39,131 bases of DNA, from positions 1 through 39,131 of the forward strand of contig JAFPVW010000049.1 of the NCBI GenBank assembly GCA_017395215.1, read 5' to 3'. Source of the stretch: Prevotella sp. Its GTDB lineage: Bacteria > Bacteroidota > Bacteroidia > Bacteroidales > Bacteroidaceae. Below the pieces are notes generated by a model. The model was not told where the DNA came from. It ran no database searches and saw only the letters and a list, made by a program, of their open reading frames with translations. The position numbers were made by a program, and so were the translations under genes. Within the stretch, counting starts at the first letter, position 1. Every line of letters starts with the position of its first letter. This document shows positions 25,884 to 33,266 of the stretch, in pieces.

Positions 25884-25984
25884 TCCACTTGATTATCTGA
25901 CAATTACGTGGTCGTGATGGATATGATGGATATAAAATTATCACAGTGCGCCCAATTCAGTCAAAAAAAGAATTCCCGAAAAAA

Positions 25985-26016
25985 TTTGGCGTTTTGCTCT
26001 CTTATTTGTAACTTTG
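25985..26016 (+). promoter_or_regulatory. ilvC promoter, Bacteroidota type
   Basis: TTTG at 25985-25988 and TAACTTTG at 26009-26016 are exact matches to the -33 and -7 boxes with a 20-nt spacer. The start of transcription would be near 26023, giving an untranslated leader of about 125 nt. Confidence 0.85.
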
Positions 26017-26032
26017 CATCCGATTTCTAAGT

Positions 26033-26096
26033 TAACCCCTCGTCGCGCCCTCGTGTAGGGTGCGAGTGGACTGACAAAACGACGGCTCTCGGGTTA
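26033..26096 (+). ncRNA. Candidate structured 5' leader RNA of ilvC
   Basis: Three helices can form in nested order. P1 pairs TAACCC (26033-26038) with GGGTTA (26091-26096). P2 pairs CGTCG (26041-26045) with CGACG (26080-26084). P3 pairs CGCCCT (26046-26051) with AGGGTG (26057-26062), including one G-U pair and a 5-nt loop. An unpaired A-rich segment, 26063-26079, follows P3. No T-run terminator lies before ilvC. I do not recognise a known riboswitch class. A short open frame of nine codons starts at 26105 but is poor in Ile, Leu and Val codons. Confidence 0.5.
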
Positions 26097-26149
26097 GGGC
26101 TGGCATGGTACACAGGGACAAGTATAACATTTAAAACAACAATTGCATT

Positions 26150-27199
26150 ATGGCAGAAATGAATTTTGGTGGCGTCATTGAAACAGTGGTCACCAGCAAG
26201 GAGTTCTCACTCGAGAAAGCACGTGAAGTATTGAAGGATGAAGTCATCGCCGTCATCGGCTACGGTGTGCAGGGGCCCGGACAGGCCTGCAACCTGCGCG
26301 ACAACGGCTTCAACGTCATCGTCGGACAGCGCGCAGGCAAGACCTACGACAAGGCTGTGGCCGACGGCTGGGTGCCCGGCAAGACGCTCTTCAGCATCGA
26401 AGAGGCCGCCGAGAAGGGTACCATCCTCTGCATGCTACTCTCCGACGCTGGTCAGATTCAGCAGTGGCCCACCATCAAGAAATACCTGAAGCCCAGCAAG
26501 ACACTGTACTACAGCCACGGCTTCGCCATTAACTGGAGCGACCGCACGGGCGTTGTTCCCCCGAAGGACGTCGACGTCATCATGGTGGCTCCTAAGGGCT
26601 CAGGCACCAGCCTCCGCACCATGTTCTGCGAAGGCCGCGGCCTGAACTGTTCGTACGCCATCTATCAGGACGCTACGGGCAAGGCCAAGGACAAGACGCT
26701 GGCCTTCGGTATCGGTATCGGTGCCGGCTATATGTTCGAGACAACGTTCCAGCGCGAGGCTACCAGTGACCTCACCGGTGAGCGCGGCTCGCTGATGGGT
26801 GCCATCCAGGGCCTGCTGCTGGCTCAGTACGAAGTGCTGCGCGAGAACGGCCACTCGCCCTCGGAGGCCTTCAACGAGACTGTCGAGGAGCTCACCCAGA
26901 GCCTTGGCCCGCTCTTCGGTGCCAAGGGTATGGACTGGATGTACGCCAACTGCTCGACCACCGCTCAGCGCGGTGCCCTCGACTGGGCTCCCCGTTTCCA
27001 CGACGCCATCAAGCCTGTCATGGAGTGGCTCTACTACTCGGTGAAGACCGGCAACGAGGCTCAGATTACCATCGACGCCAACTCGAAGCCCGACTACCGT
27101 GCAGGCCTGGAGAAGGAGCTCGAAGCCATGCGTAATCAGGAGATGTGGCGCGCCGGTGAGACCGTCCGCAAGCTGCGTCCTGAGAACCAGGAGGTTTAA
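26150..27199 (+). CDS. ilvC: Ketol-acid reductoisomerase (NAD(P)+)
   Basis: Second enzyme of valine/isoleucine synthesis: isomerises and reduces acetolactate or acetohydroxybutyrate using NAD(P)H and Mg2+. It has 349 residues, the length usual for Bacteroidota. The N-terminal Rossmann fold has VIGYGVQGPGQACNL (about 36-50), then the cofactor loop GQRAGKTYDKA. The catalytic His is in YYSHGFAINW. The C-terminal knotted domain includes FETTFQREATSDLTGERG and metal-binding glutamates. No ilvB, ilvN, ilvD or leuABCD gene is in the window. It has its own promoter, leader and terminator, so it is a single-gene unit. Confidence 0.97.
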   Translation: MAEMNFGGVIETVVTSKEFSLEKAREVLKDEVIAVIGYGVQGPGQACNLRDNGFNVIVGQRAGKTYDKAVADGWVPGKTLFSIEEAAEKGTILCMLLSDAGQIQQWPTIKKYLKPSKTLYYSHGFAINWSDRTGVVPPKDVDVIMVAPKGSGTSLRTMFCEGRGLNCSYAIYQDATGKAKDKTLAFGIGIGAGYMFETTFQREATSDLTGERGSLMGAIQGLLLAQYEVLRENGHSPSEAFNETVEELTQSLGPLFGAKGMDWMYANCSTTAQRGALDWAPRFHDAIKPVMEWLYYSVKTGNEAQITIDANSKPDYRAGLEKELEAMRNQEMWRAGETVRKLRPENQEV

Positions 27200-27221
27200 G
27201 AAGGTTAGAATAAAGAAAGAC

Positions 27222-27256
27222 AATCTCCGAACCGCCATGCGATTCGGAGATTTTTT
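27222..27256 (+). terminator. Intrinsic terminator of ilvC
   Basis: A perfect 10-bp stem (AATCTCCGAA, 27222-27231, with TTCGGAGATT, 27243-27252), 11-nt loop and a run of T (six Ts at 27251-27256, the first two in the stem). It begins 23 nt after the ilvC stop. The apparent ATG of the recombinase lies in its loop. Confidence 0.88.
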
Positions 27257-28097
27257 CGATCTGTATTGTAAGGAGCATGGAAGCGGAGCCGTCCCCACCC
27301 AGTCAGACATAGACGGATGGGGCATGAAAAAGGACTCGGAACGCCTGACATCCTGTGGCAAACGTGTGGCGTTCCTTTCTGGTCTGTGCAGATATGCGAA
27401 CAACACTCTAGGTACACATTTGAAAGCGCCAGACATTCCTACCGGTGACGGCACTCGCCCGATACCGCACGCCTTCACCGACATGGAGCTGAGGAATCTC
27501 TTCATTGCATGCGACAACATCGCAAGGGAACACAAGTCAAAGGCCGCCCTGATGCGGCAGGCCACGGTGCCGGCCCTCTTCCGCCTGATGTACTCCTCCG
27601 GGATGCGCACCAAGGAGGTCAGGATGCTAGATTGCGAGGATGTAGACCTTGTGCATGGAGTGATAGACATAAGAAGATCCAAGGGACACCATGAGCACCG
27701 GGTGGCACTCCATCCGTCCATGCAGGAATACCTGACACGATACGATGAATTCATGAACTCGGCCATGCCCGGCAGGAAGTGCTTCTTCGCAAACGAGAAG
27801 GACGCATACTACTCCTCCACATGGCTTGACTGGAATTTTGAGCGCATGTGGTACAGGTTTAACGGCGGTCATGCCGTACCTTACAGCCTGCGTCACCACT
27901 ATGCAGTGGCCAACATCAACAGCTGGCCTGCGGACAGCGACTCCTTCAACAAACGTCTTGTCTATCTCAGCAGGAGCATGGGACACGCCACCCTTGAGAG
28001 CACGATGTACTATTACAGCTATACCCCGGCGATGGCTGAGGGCATCGTGGCGGACAAGGGTGAGACCTTCAGGAATGTCATTTCTGGTGAATATTAG
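27237..28097 (+). CDS. Tyrosine recombinase, N-terminally truncated
   Basis: From the ATG at 27237 it gives 286 residues. The catalytic domain is intact in outline: Arg in SSGMRTKEVRMLDC, Lys/His region RSKGHHEHRV, a box SLRHHYA where the usual first His of HxLR is Tyr, MGHAT and the nucleophile Tyr in STMYYYS. The N-terminal core-binding domain is short: recognisable homology starts at FDLYCKEHG immediately after the ilvC terminator, and perhaps 40 or more residues seem to be missing. The start codon sits in the terminator loop, so expression is doubtful. It resembles the middle member of recombinase-in-trio (RIT) or Tn554-like sets. It is followed after 10 nt by a second recombinase. Confidence 0.8.
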   Translation: MRFGDFFDLYCKEHGSGAVPTQSDIDGWGMKKDSERLTSCGKRVAFLSGLCRYANNTLGTHLKAPDIPTGDGTRPIPHAFTDMELRNLFIACDNIAREHKSKAALMRQATVPALFRLMYSSGMRTKEVRMLDCEDVDLVHGVIDIRRSKGHHEHRVALHPSMQEYLTRYDEFMNSAMPGRKCFFANEKDAYYSSTWLDWNFERMWYRFNGGHAVPYSLRHHYAVANINSWPADSDSFNKRLVYLSRSMGHATLESTMYYYSYTPAMAEGIVADKGETFRNVISGEY

Positions 28098-28107
28098 GAT
28101 TACAGAC

Positions 28108-29145
28108 ATGAAGATCAAGCGCAATACCAGAGAGCTGTCGGCGATGATGTCCGACTGGCTGAGAGTCTACCTGCCGAGTACCCGCTTCAGGAGCCGGCAT
28201 ACTATTGACAGCTACGAGTCGTCCCTGTCGCTGTATCTGGACTTTTTGGAAAAGAACAAGCAGGTGACGGAGACAACGATTGACGAGGAGTGTTTCCGGC
28301 AGCAGTGGATAGAGGAATGGATCAGCAAGGCACACGACGAGAGGAAGAACTCGAAGCGGACGTGTGACCTGCGCCTTTCCTGCATACGCTCCCTGCTTAA
28401 ATACCCGTCTTCAAGGAATGCCCTGTTCCTCCCGTATTACATTGATGCCATGGACATCAAAAAACTGACGAGGGGACGCGGAAAACAAGTGGAAGGGCTT
28501 AGCAAGCATGCCACAGCCGTACTCTTTTCTGCCATGAAGCCAGTAGGCAATGTTTCTTACCGAGACAGGGTGTTCTTTACGATCATGTACGACACGGGAG
28601 CCAGAGTCAGTGAGGTGCGGTGCATCAGGATCAGAGACCTCGCACTATACGACAAGACACCCCATGTGATTGTATGCGGAAAGGGCGAGAAGCACCGCAC
28701 GCTACTGTTTTCCCCTGATACTGTCAAACTGCTGAAAGCCTACATTACGGATTCTCATGGCAACCAGCCATGGCCAGAAGGCTATCTGTTCTATTCCAGG
28801 ACAAAGGGCAGGGGTACGCCTGTCAGCGTCGATGCCATAAACAGCAGGCTGAAAATCTATGCGAAACTGGCTCATAAGAAGTGTCCGGAGATACCGGAAA
28901 ACCTGCACACCCACCAATTGCGCCACTCTGTCTGCACACACATGTACCAGGATGGTATCAATCTGGCCAAGATATCGGCCTACTTGGGACATGAGAGCAT
29001 AGAAACTACAAGGATCTATCTCGGTATAAGCAGGGAAGAACTTGCAGAGGCAATGGCTAAGAGGGAGCCGGTAATGTCTGATGGCGGAGGCAAGTACAAG
29101 AACGTGAAAGGCGGGCTACGCTCACTGATAGAAAAAAAACAGTGA
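28108..29145 (+). CDS. Tyrosine recombinase/integrase
   Basis: 345 residues from the ATG at 28108. It has a SAM-like N-terminal domain (about 10-105; STRFRSRHTIDSYESSLSLY) and a complete catalytic set: Arg in YDTGARVSEVRC, Lys in GKGEKHRTLLF, HQLRHS, LGHESIETT and Tyr in RIYLGIS. It looks full-length and functional in sequence. It lies 10 nt after the truncated recombinase, as in recombinase-in-trio elements, but the third gene is absent. An earlier in-frame start inside the upstream gene is not needed. Inverted sequences directly after the stop (29158-29171 and 29212-29224) may be binding sites for it. Confidence 0.88.
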   Translation: MKIKRNTRELSAMMSDWLRVYLPSTRFRSRHTIDSYESSLSLYLDFLEKNKQVTETTIDEECFRQQWIEEWISKAHDERKNSKRTCDLRLSCIRSLLKYPSSRNALFLPYYIDAMDIKKLTRGRGKQVEGLSKHATAVLFSAMKPVGNVSYRDRVFFTIMYDTGARVSEVRCIRIRDLALYDKTPHVIVCGKGEKHRTLLFSPDTVKLLKAYITDSHGNQPWPEGYLFYSRTKGRGTPVSVDAINSRLKIYAKLAHKKCPEIPENLHTHQLRHSVCTHMYQDGINLAKISAYLGHESIETTRIYLGISREELAEAMAKREPVMSDGGGKYKNVKGGLRSLIEKKQ

Positions 29146-29267
29146 ACCTCGTACTTTATTATTCCGAATCGTGGACAAAAAATACGCTCACAACCAGTAT
29201 CTTACATTCCTGATTCGGAATAAAAATGTATTCGGTATAAGTGATGTTACACCTAATTCGGAGTAAC

Positions 29268-30319
29268 CTGACCAATACGTATTTCGAGGGGCGTATGGAA
29301 CGCTCGAAGCTCTGTTTCCACGGCCGCAGCAAGGAGAAGCGCGACGACTGCAAGATAGTGGTGCTGGCCGCCGTGGTGAACACCGACGGGCTGCTCGTGC
29401 GTACCATGATATACGAGGGCCGCTCGACCCCCGGTCGCTTGCCAGAGCAAGAACCGCCAGGACGTGACCACTGTGAAGGAGGTGGTCGGCACGCTGGCAG
29501 ACCAGACATCGCCCGAGGCCCGCAAGATAGTGGTCATGGACGCAGGCTTCTACTCCGATGCCAACGCGAAATGGCTCGTCGAGAACCACTTCGACTACAT
29601 CACCGTGCTGCCTTCCGGCTATGCCAGATTTACCGCCGGCAGCGACAAGGTGGTGCGCCATGAGGACTGCCGGCATCAGGAGATACGGCTTCAGATGGGC
29701 AAGGCGGAGATAGGGGGCGTGCAGCACAAGGCCCTGCTGGTGGACAGCGACGCCAAGGCACTGAAGGAGCAGTCGATGCACGAACAGGCAGCAAAGCGGT
29801 ATGAGAAAGGGCTGGAGGCCATCAGGGCCGGCATCACGAAGAAGGGCGGCACAAAGAGCCGCGACGCCGTGAACAACCGCCTGGGCAGGCTTGACAAGCA
29901 GTACGGTGCCATCCGCAAGGAGTACGAGGTTGACTTCACCTACGAGGGCAAGGGCAAGAAGGAGAAAGCCGTCGCATGACATACGCCCCGTCTACCACAA
30001 GTCCGACGGAGGCATCAAGGCACACCTGAACCTGGCCGTGCTGGCCTATTGGATTGTCTCCGTCACCAAGTATCGCCTGAAACTAAAGGAGTACTCCAAC
30101 GTCCGCTGGGACGAAATCATGCGCATCGCATAGAGCCAGGTCGTTGTTACGGCTGAGATGAGCACTGAGGATGGAGGCAAGGTATACGTGCGTCAGAGTA
30201 CAGAGACTGAGGAAGAACTGGCCAAAATATACAGCTTGCTGGAAATCAGCCCCAACCCGATAGGAAAAGTAAAATCGCAGGTACACCCAAAAGCACCTCC
30301 AAAAAAATCCACCTCCTGA
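29268..30319 (+). pseudogene. IS1634-like (IS4 superfamily) transposase fossil
   Basis: The reading begins abruptly at LTNTYFEGR in mid-protein, with all upstream N-terminal sequence missing. It runs in one frame to about 29440 (KIVVLAAVVNTDGLLV), shifts frame to 29455-29976 (KIVVMDAGFYSDANAKWLVE with the second DDE aspartate), then shifts again at about 29976 to DIRPVYHKSDGGIKAHLNLA. At that last junction the segment with the YREI-type signature and the catalytic glutamate is absent, which suggests an internal deletion. A TAG at 30131 then interrupts a tail that stays open to 30319. It cannot encode an active enzyme. The IS family is assigned from the general pattern only. Confidence 0.8.
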
Positions 30320-30435
30320 AAATCAAGGAGATACGTAGCATTTAGCTGCAATGTGGGTTAAGAAGTAATGCTGCTGCAATCCGGGCGTGCCCACGGTCGT
30401 GTATTTGTTACCCAAGAAAAAACATTCCGAAAACG

Positions 30436-30466
30436 TTTGGTAAGTGAAAACAATTTGCTACCTTTG
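30436..30466 (+). promoter_or_regulatory. Promoter of the Nfn-like fusion gene
   Basis: TTTG (30436-30439) and TACCTTTG (30459-30466) with a 19-nt spacer match the Bacteroidota consensus exactly. Transcription would begin near 30473, only about 14-35 nt before the start codon. The 116 nt between the transposase remnant and this promoter show nothing I can name. Confidence 0.85.
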
Positions 30467-30486
30467 CACCCGATTTTGCAAGCAGA

Positions 30487-32862
30487 ATGATACAAACAGA
30501 TACAAATATGAATAAAATCGTCAGAAAAGAACAGTTTTCAGAGAAGGTTTTCCTTTTCGAGATTGAGGCTCCGTTGATTGCCAAAAGCCGCAAGGCGGGC
30601 AACTTTGTCATCGTCCGCGTCGACAAGAAAGGCGAGCGCATGCCCCTGACCATTGCTGGTGCCGACATTGAGCGTGGCACCATCACGCTGGTGGTTCAGA
30701 TGGTGGGTCTGTCAAGCAAGAAGCTCTGTGCACTCAGCGAGGGCGAGTACATTGCCGACGTGGTTGGCCCGTTGGGCAACCCCACCCACATCGAGAAGTA
30801 CGGCACGGTGGTCTGTGCTGGCGGCGGCTTGGGCGTGGCGCCGATGCTGCCCATCATCCAGGCTCTGAAGAAGGCGGGCAACCGCGTGCTGTCAGTCATG
30901 GCTGGTCGCTCGAAGGACTTGATTATATTAGAAGATAAGGTACGCGAGAGTTCTGATGAGGTCATCATCATGACCGACGACGGCTCATACGGTGAGAAGG
31001 GCGTGGTGACTGTCGGCATCGAGAAGTTTATTGAGCAGGAGCACGTCGACAAGGTGTTTGCCATCGGTCCTCCCATCATGATGAAGTTCTCGAACCTGAC
31101 GGCGCAGAAGCACAACATTCCCTGCGAGGTCAGCCTGAACACCATCATGGTCGACGGTACGGGTATGTGCGGCGCCTGCCGACTGACCATTGGCGGCAAG
31201 ACGAAGTTTGTCTGCATCGACGGTCCTGAGTTCGACGGCGCACTCGTCGACTGGGACGAGATGTTCAAGCGCATGGGCACGTTCAAGCGCGCCGAGCAGG
31301 AAGAGCTGGAGCACTACGAGGAGCACTTGATGGCCAGTGCCACCGTTCCCGAGGCTTCTCCCTCGGGAGCCACCGACATCGTCATGGACAACGACCCCAC
31401 AAACGATACCATCGACGTGCTGACCGACAAGAAAGCCGCATGGCGCCAGGAGCTTCGCACAGCCATGAAGCCCAAGGAGCGCATGCAGATAGAGCGCGTG
31501 GTGATGCCCGAGCTCGACCCCGTCTATCGCGCCACAACCCGCACAGAGGAAGTGAATATCGGCCTGACCAAGGAGATGGCCATGCAGGAGGCCAAGCGCT
31601 GTCTGGACTGCCCCAAGCCGTCGTGCATCGAGGGCTGCCCCGTGAGCATCGACATCCCCTCGTTCATCAAGAATATCGAGCGAGGACAGTTCCTCGCAGC
31701 CGCCAAGGTGCTGAAAAACACGTCGTCGCTGCCTGCCGTATGCGGTCGCGTCTGCCCGCAAGAGAAGCAGTGCGAGAGCAAGTGCGTCCACCTGAAGAGT
31801 GGCGGCAAGGCCGTCGCCATCGGCTATCTGGAGCGCTTCGCCGCCGACTATGAGCGCGAGAGCGGCAACATCAGCCTGCCCGAGATTGCGCCCTCGAACG
31901 GCATCAAGGTGGCCGTCGTGGGCTCTGGTCCTGCCGGCCTCAGCTTTGCTGGCGACATGGTGAAGAAGGGCTACGACGTCTACGTCTTCGAGGCGCTTCA
32001 CGAGATTGGCGGTGTGCTGAAATATGGCATTCCCGAGTTCCGTCTGCCCAACAAGATTGTCGACGTTGAAATCGAGAATCTGGCCAAGATGGGCGTACAC
32101 TTCCAGACCGACGTCATCGTCGGTAAAACCATTAGTGTTGAGCAACTTGAGAAGGATGGCTTCAAGGGAATCTTCGTAGGTTCAGGAGCCGGTCTGCCCA
32201 ACTTCATGAACATCCCGGGCGAGAACGCTATCAACATCATGTCGTCGAACGAATACCTGACGCGCGTGAACCTGATGGACGCTGCCAACCCAACGACCGA
32301 TACGCCTATCAACTTCGGTAAGAACGTGCTCGTCGTGGGTGGCGGCAACACCGCTATGGACTCCTGTCGCACCGCCAAGCGACTGGGCGGCAACGTCACG
32401 CTGGTCTACCGCCGCTCGGAACAGGAGATGCCCGCCCGACTGGAAGAGGTGAAGCACGCCAAGGAGGAAGGCATCAACTTCCTGACGCTGCACAACCCCA
32501 TCGAGTACATTGCCGACGAGCAGGGTGCCGTCTGCAAGGCCGTATTGCAGGTAATGGAGCTGGGCGAGCCTGACGCCAGTGGCCGCCGCTCGCCTGTGCC
32601 CGTTGAGGGCAAGACGGTGACGCTCGACGTCGACCAGGTCATCGTGGCCGTCGGCGTGAGCCCCAACCCGCTGGTGCCGAAGTCTATCCAGGGACTGGAG
32701 CTTGGCCGCAAGAACACGATAGCCGTCAACGAGGGCATGCAGTCTTCGCGTCTGGAAATCTTCGCCGGAGGCGACATCGTGCGTGGCGGCGCTACCGTTA
32801 TTCTGGCTATGGGCGACGGCCGTCGTGCTGCCCAGAACATGGACGAATTTCTTAAGAAATAA
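30487..32862 (+). CDS. Fused DHOD-B-like NAD-binding subunit and GltA-like flavoprotein (NfnSL-like)
   Basis: A 791-residue two-part oxidoreductase. Residues about 1-290 match the PyrK/NfnS type: FAD/NAD-binding ferredoxin reductase fold, GGGLGVAPMLPI near 112, and a [2Fe-2S] site with Cys near 227, 230 and 242 (GTGMCGACRL, FVCIDG). Residues about 305-791 match the GltD/NfnL type: cysteines CLDCPKPSCIEGCP near 372 and CGRVCPQEKQCESKC near 418 for [4Fe-4S] clusters, GSGPAGLSFAG near 478 for FAD, and GGGNTAMDSC near 617 for NAD(P). No pyrD or gltB neighbour exists. By analogy with NfnAB it may couple NADH, NADPH and ferredoxin by electron bifurcation; glutamate synthesis is an alternative. An ATG at 30508 could also be the start. 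Confidence 0.9.
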   Translation: MIQTDTNMNKIVRKEQFSEKVFLFEIEAPLIAKSRKAGNFVIVRVDKKGERMPLTIAGADIERGTITLVVQMVGLSSKKLCALSEGEYIADVVGPLGNPTHIEKYGTVVCAGGGLGVAPMLPIIQALKKAGNRVLSVMAGRSKDLIILEDKVRESSDEVIIMTDDGSYGEKGVVTVGIEKFIEQEHVDKVFAIGPPIMMKFSNLTAQKHNIPCEVSLNTIMVDGTGMCGACRLTIGGKTKFVCIDGPEFDGALVDWDEMFKRMGTFKRAEQEELEHYEEHLMASATVPEASPSGATDIVMDNDPTNDTIDVLTDKKAAWRQELRTAMKPKERMQIERVVMPELDPVYRATTRTEEVNIGLTKEMAMQEAKRCLDCPKPSCIEGCPVSIDIPSFIKNIERGQFLAAAKVLKNTSSLPAVCGRVCPQEKQCESKCVHLKSGGKAVAIGYLERFAADYERESGNISLPEIAPSNGIKVAVVGSGPAGLSFAGDMVKKGYDVYVFEALHEIGGVLKYGIPEFRLPNKIVDVEIENLAKMGVHFQTDVIVGKTISVEQLEKDGFKGIFVGSGAGLPNFMNIPGENAINIMSSNEYLTRVNLMDAANPTTDTPINFGKNVLVVGGGNTAMDSCRTAKRLGGNVTLVYRRSEQEMPARLEEVKHAKEEGINFLTLHNPIEYIADEQGAVCKAVLQVMELGEPDASGRRSPVPVEGKTVTLDVDQVIVAVGVSPNPLVPKSIQGLELGRKNTIAVNEGMQSSRLEIFAGGDIVRGGATVILAMGDGRRAAQNMDEFLKK

Positions 32863-32869
32863 TAGTGCG

Positions 32870-32890
32870 CCTTGCGGTTCCCCCGCAAGG
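32870..32890 (+). promoter_or_regulatory. Intercistronic hairpin before the DUF486 gene
   Basis: A perfect 8-bp stem (CCTTGCGG, 32870-32877, with CCGCAAGG, 32883-32890) and 5-nt loop lies between the fusion gene and the ATG at 32898. It has no T-run. Its 3' arm contains AAGG, the only Shine-Dalgarno-like stretch before that start. Confidence 0.6.
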
Positions 32891-32897
32891 AATAATT

Positions 32898-33266
32898 ATG
32901 AACGGATTATATACCATTGTACTGCTCATACTAAGCAACATCTTCATGACGCTTGCTTGGTATGGGCATCTTAAATTGTCGGAGTCGGGTGTCAGCAACA
33001 ACTGGCCGCTGCTCGGCGTGATTGTGTTCTCGTGGGGCATCGCCTTCTTCGAGTACTGCTGTCAGGTGCCCGCCAACCGACTGGGGTTCATCGGCAACGG
33101 CGGTCCCTTCACGCTGGTTCAGCTGAAGGTGGTCCAGGAGTGCATCTCGCTGGCCGTCTTTGCCGTCATTGCCAACATCATGTTCCAAGGGCAGAGCCTG
33201 CACTGGAACCACATTCTGGCCTTCCTCTTCATCATCCTTGCCGTCTATCTCGTGTTTATGAAATGA
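32898..33266 (+). CDS. DUF486 / DMT-like small membrane protein
   Basis: A 122-residue inner-membrane protein with four hydrophobic helices: LYTIVLLILSNIFMTLAWYG, NNWPLLGVIVFSWGIAFFEY, VVQECISLAVFAVIANIMF and HILAFLFIILAVYLVFM. The conserved FEYCCQVPANRLG loop is the DUF486 signature. The family belongs to the drug/metabolite transporter clan but its function is unknown. I chose the ATG at 32898 because upstream codons (from 32865) encode a non-hydrophobic extension inside the intercistronic hairpin. Its stop overlaps the next gene start as ATGA. Confidence 0.88.
   Translation: MNGLYTIVLLILSNIFMTLAWYGHLKLSESGVSNNWPLLGVIVFSWGIAFFEYCCQVPANRLGFIGNGGPFTLVQLKVVQECISLAVFAVIANIMFQGQSLHWNHILAFLFIILAVYLVFMK

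Larger units (their letters stand above)
27225..30319 (+). mobile_element. Degenerate mobile island: recombinase pair plus transposase fossil
   Basis: The stretch between ilvC and the Nfn-like gene holds only mobile-element genes. Short inverted sequences occur at its ends and at the recombinase/transposase junction: CTCCGAA at 27225, CGATTCGGA at 27240, TCCGAATCG at 29163, GATTCGGAAT at 29212 and TTCGGAG at 29257. The recombinase pair would then span about 27225-29263. Arginine codons AGG/AGA/CGG are frequent here, whereas neighbours prefer CGC/CGT, which indicates foreign origin. The right-hand limit is set by the end of the transposase remnant, not by a recognised terminal repeat. Confidence 0.7.

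Noticed and set aside
26105-26134. Nine-codon leader peptide controlling ilvC by attenuation
   Set aside because: It contains a single Val and a single Ile codon and is not followed by a terminator hairpin with a T-run.
27099-27236. Upstream extension of the first recombinase into ilvC
   Set aside because: The frame is open only because it runs out of phase through the ilvC 3' end; its translation (Arg/Cys-rich) shows no recombinase homology and ilvC is intact.
29464-29979. Intact 171-residue transposase-like gene
   Set aside because: It is only the middle frame of a broken transposase; homology continues in other frames on both sides.
27200-30486. tRNA gene as integration site for the recombinase element, or a CRISPR array
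   Set aside because: No tRNA arm sequences or regularly spaced repeats were found here or elsewhere in the window.
30487-32862. Dihydroorotate dehydrogenase subunit or glutamate synthase small subunit as the main call
   Set aside because: No pyrD or gltB is adjacent and both halves are fused, so an Nfn-like role is at least as likely. The call is left descriptive.
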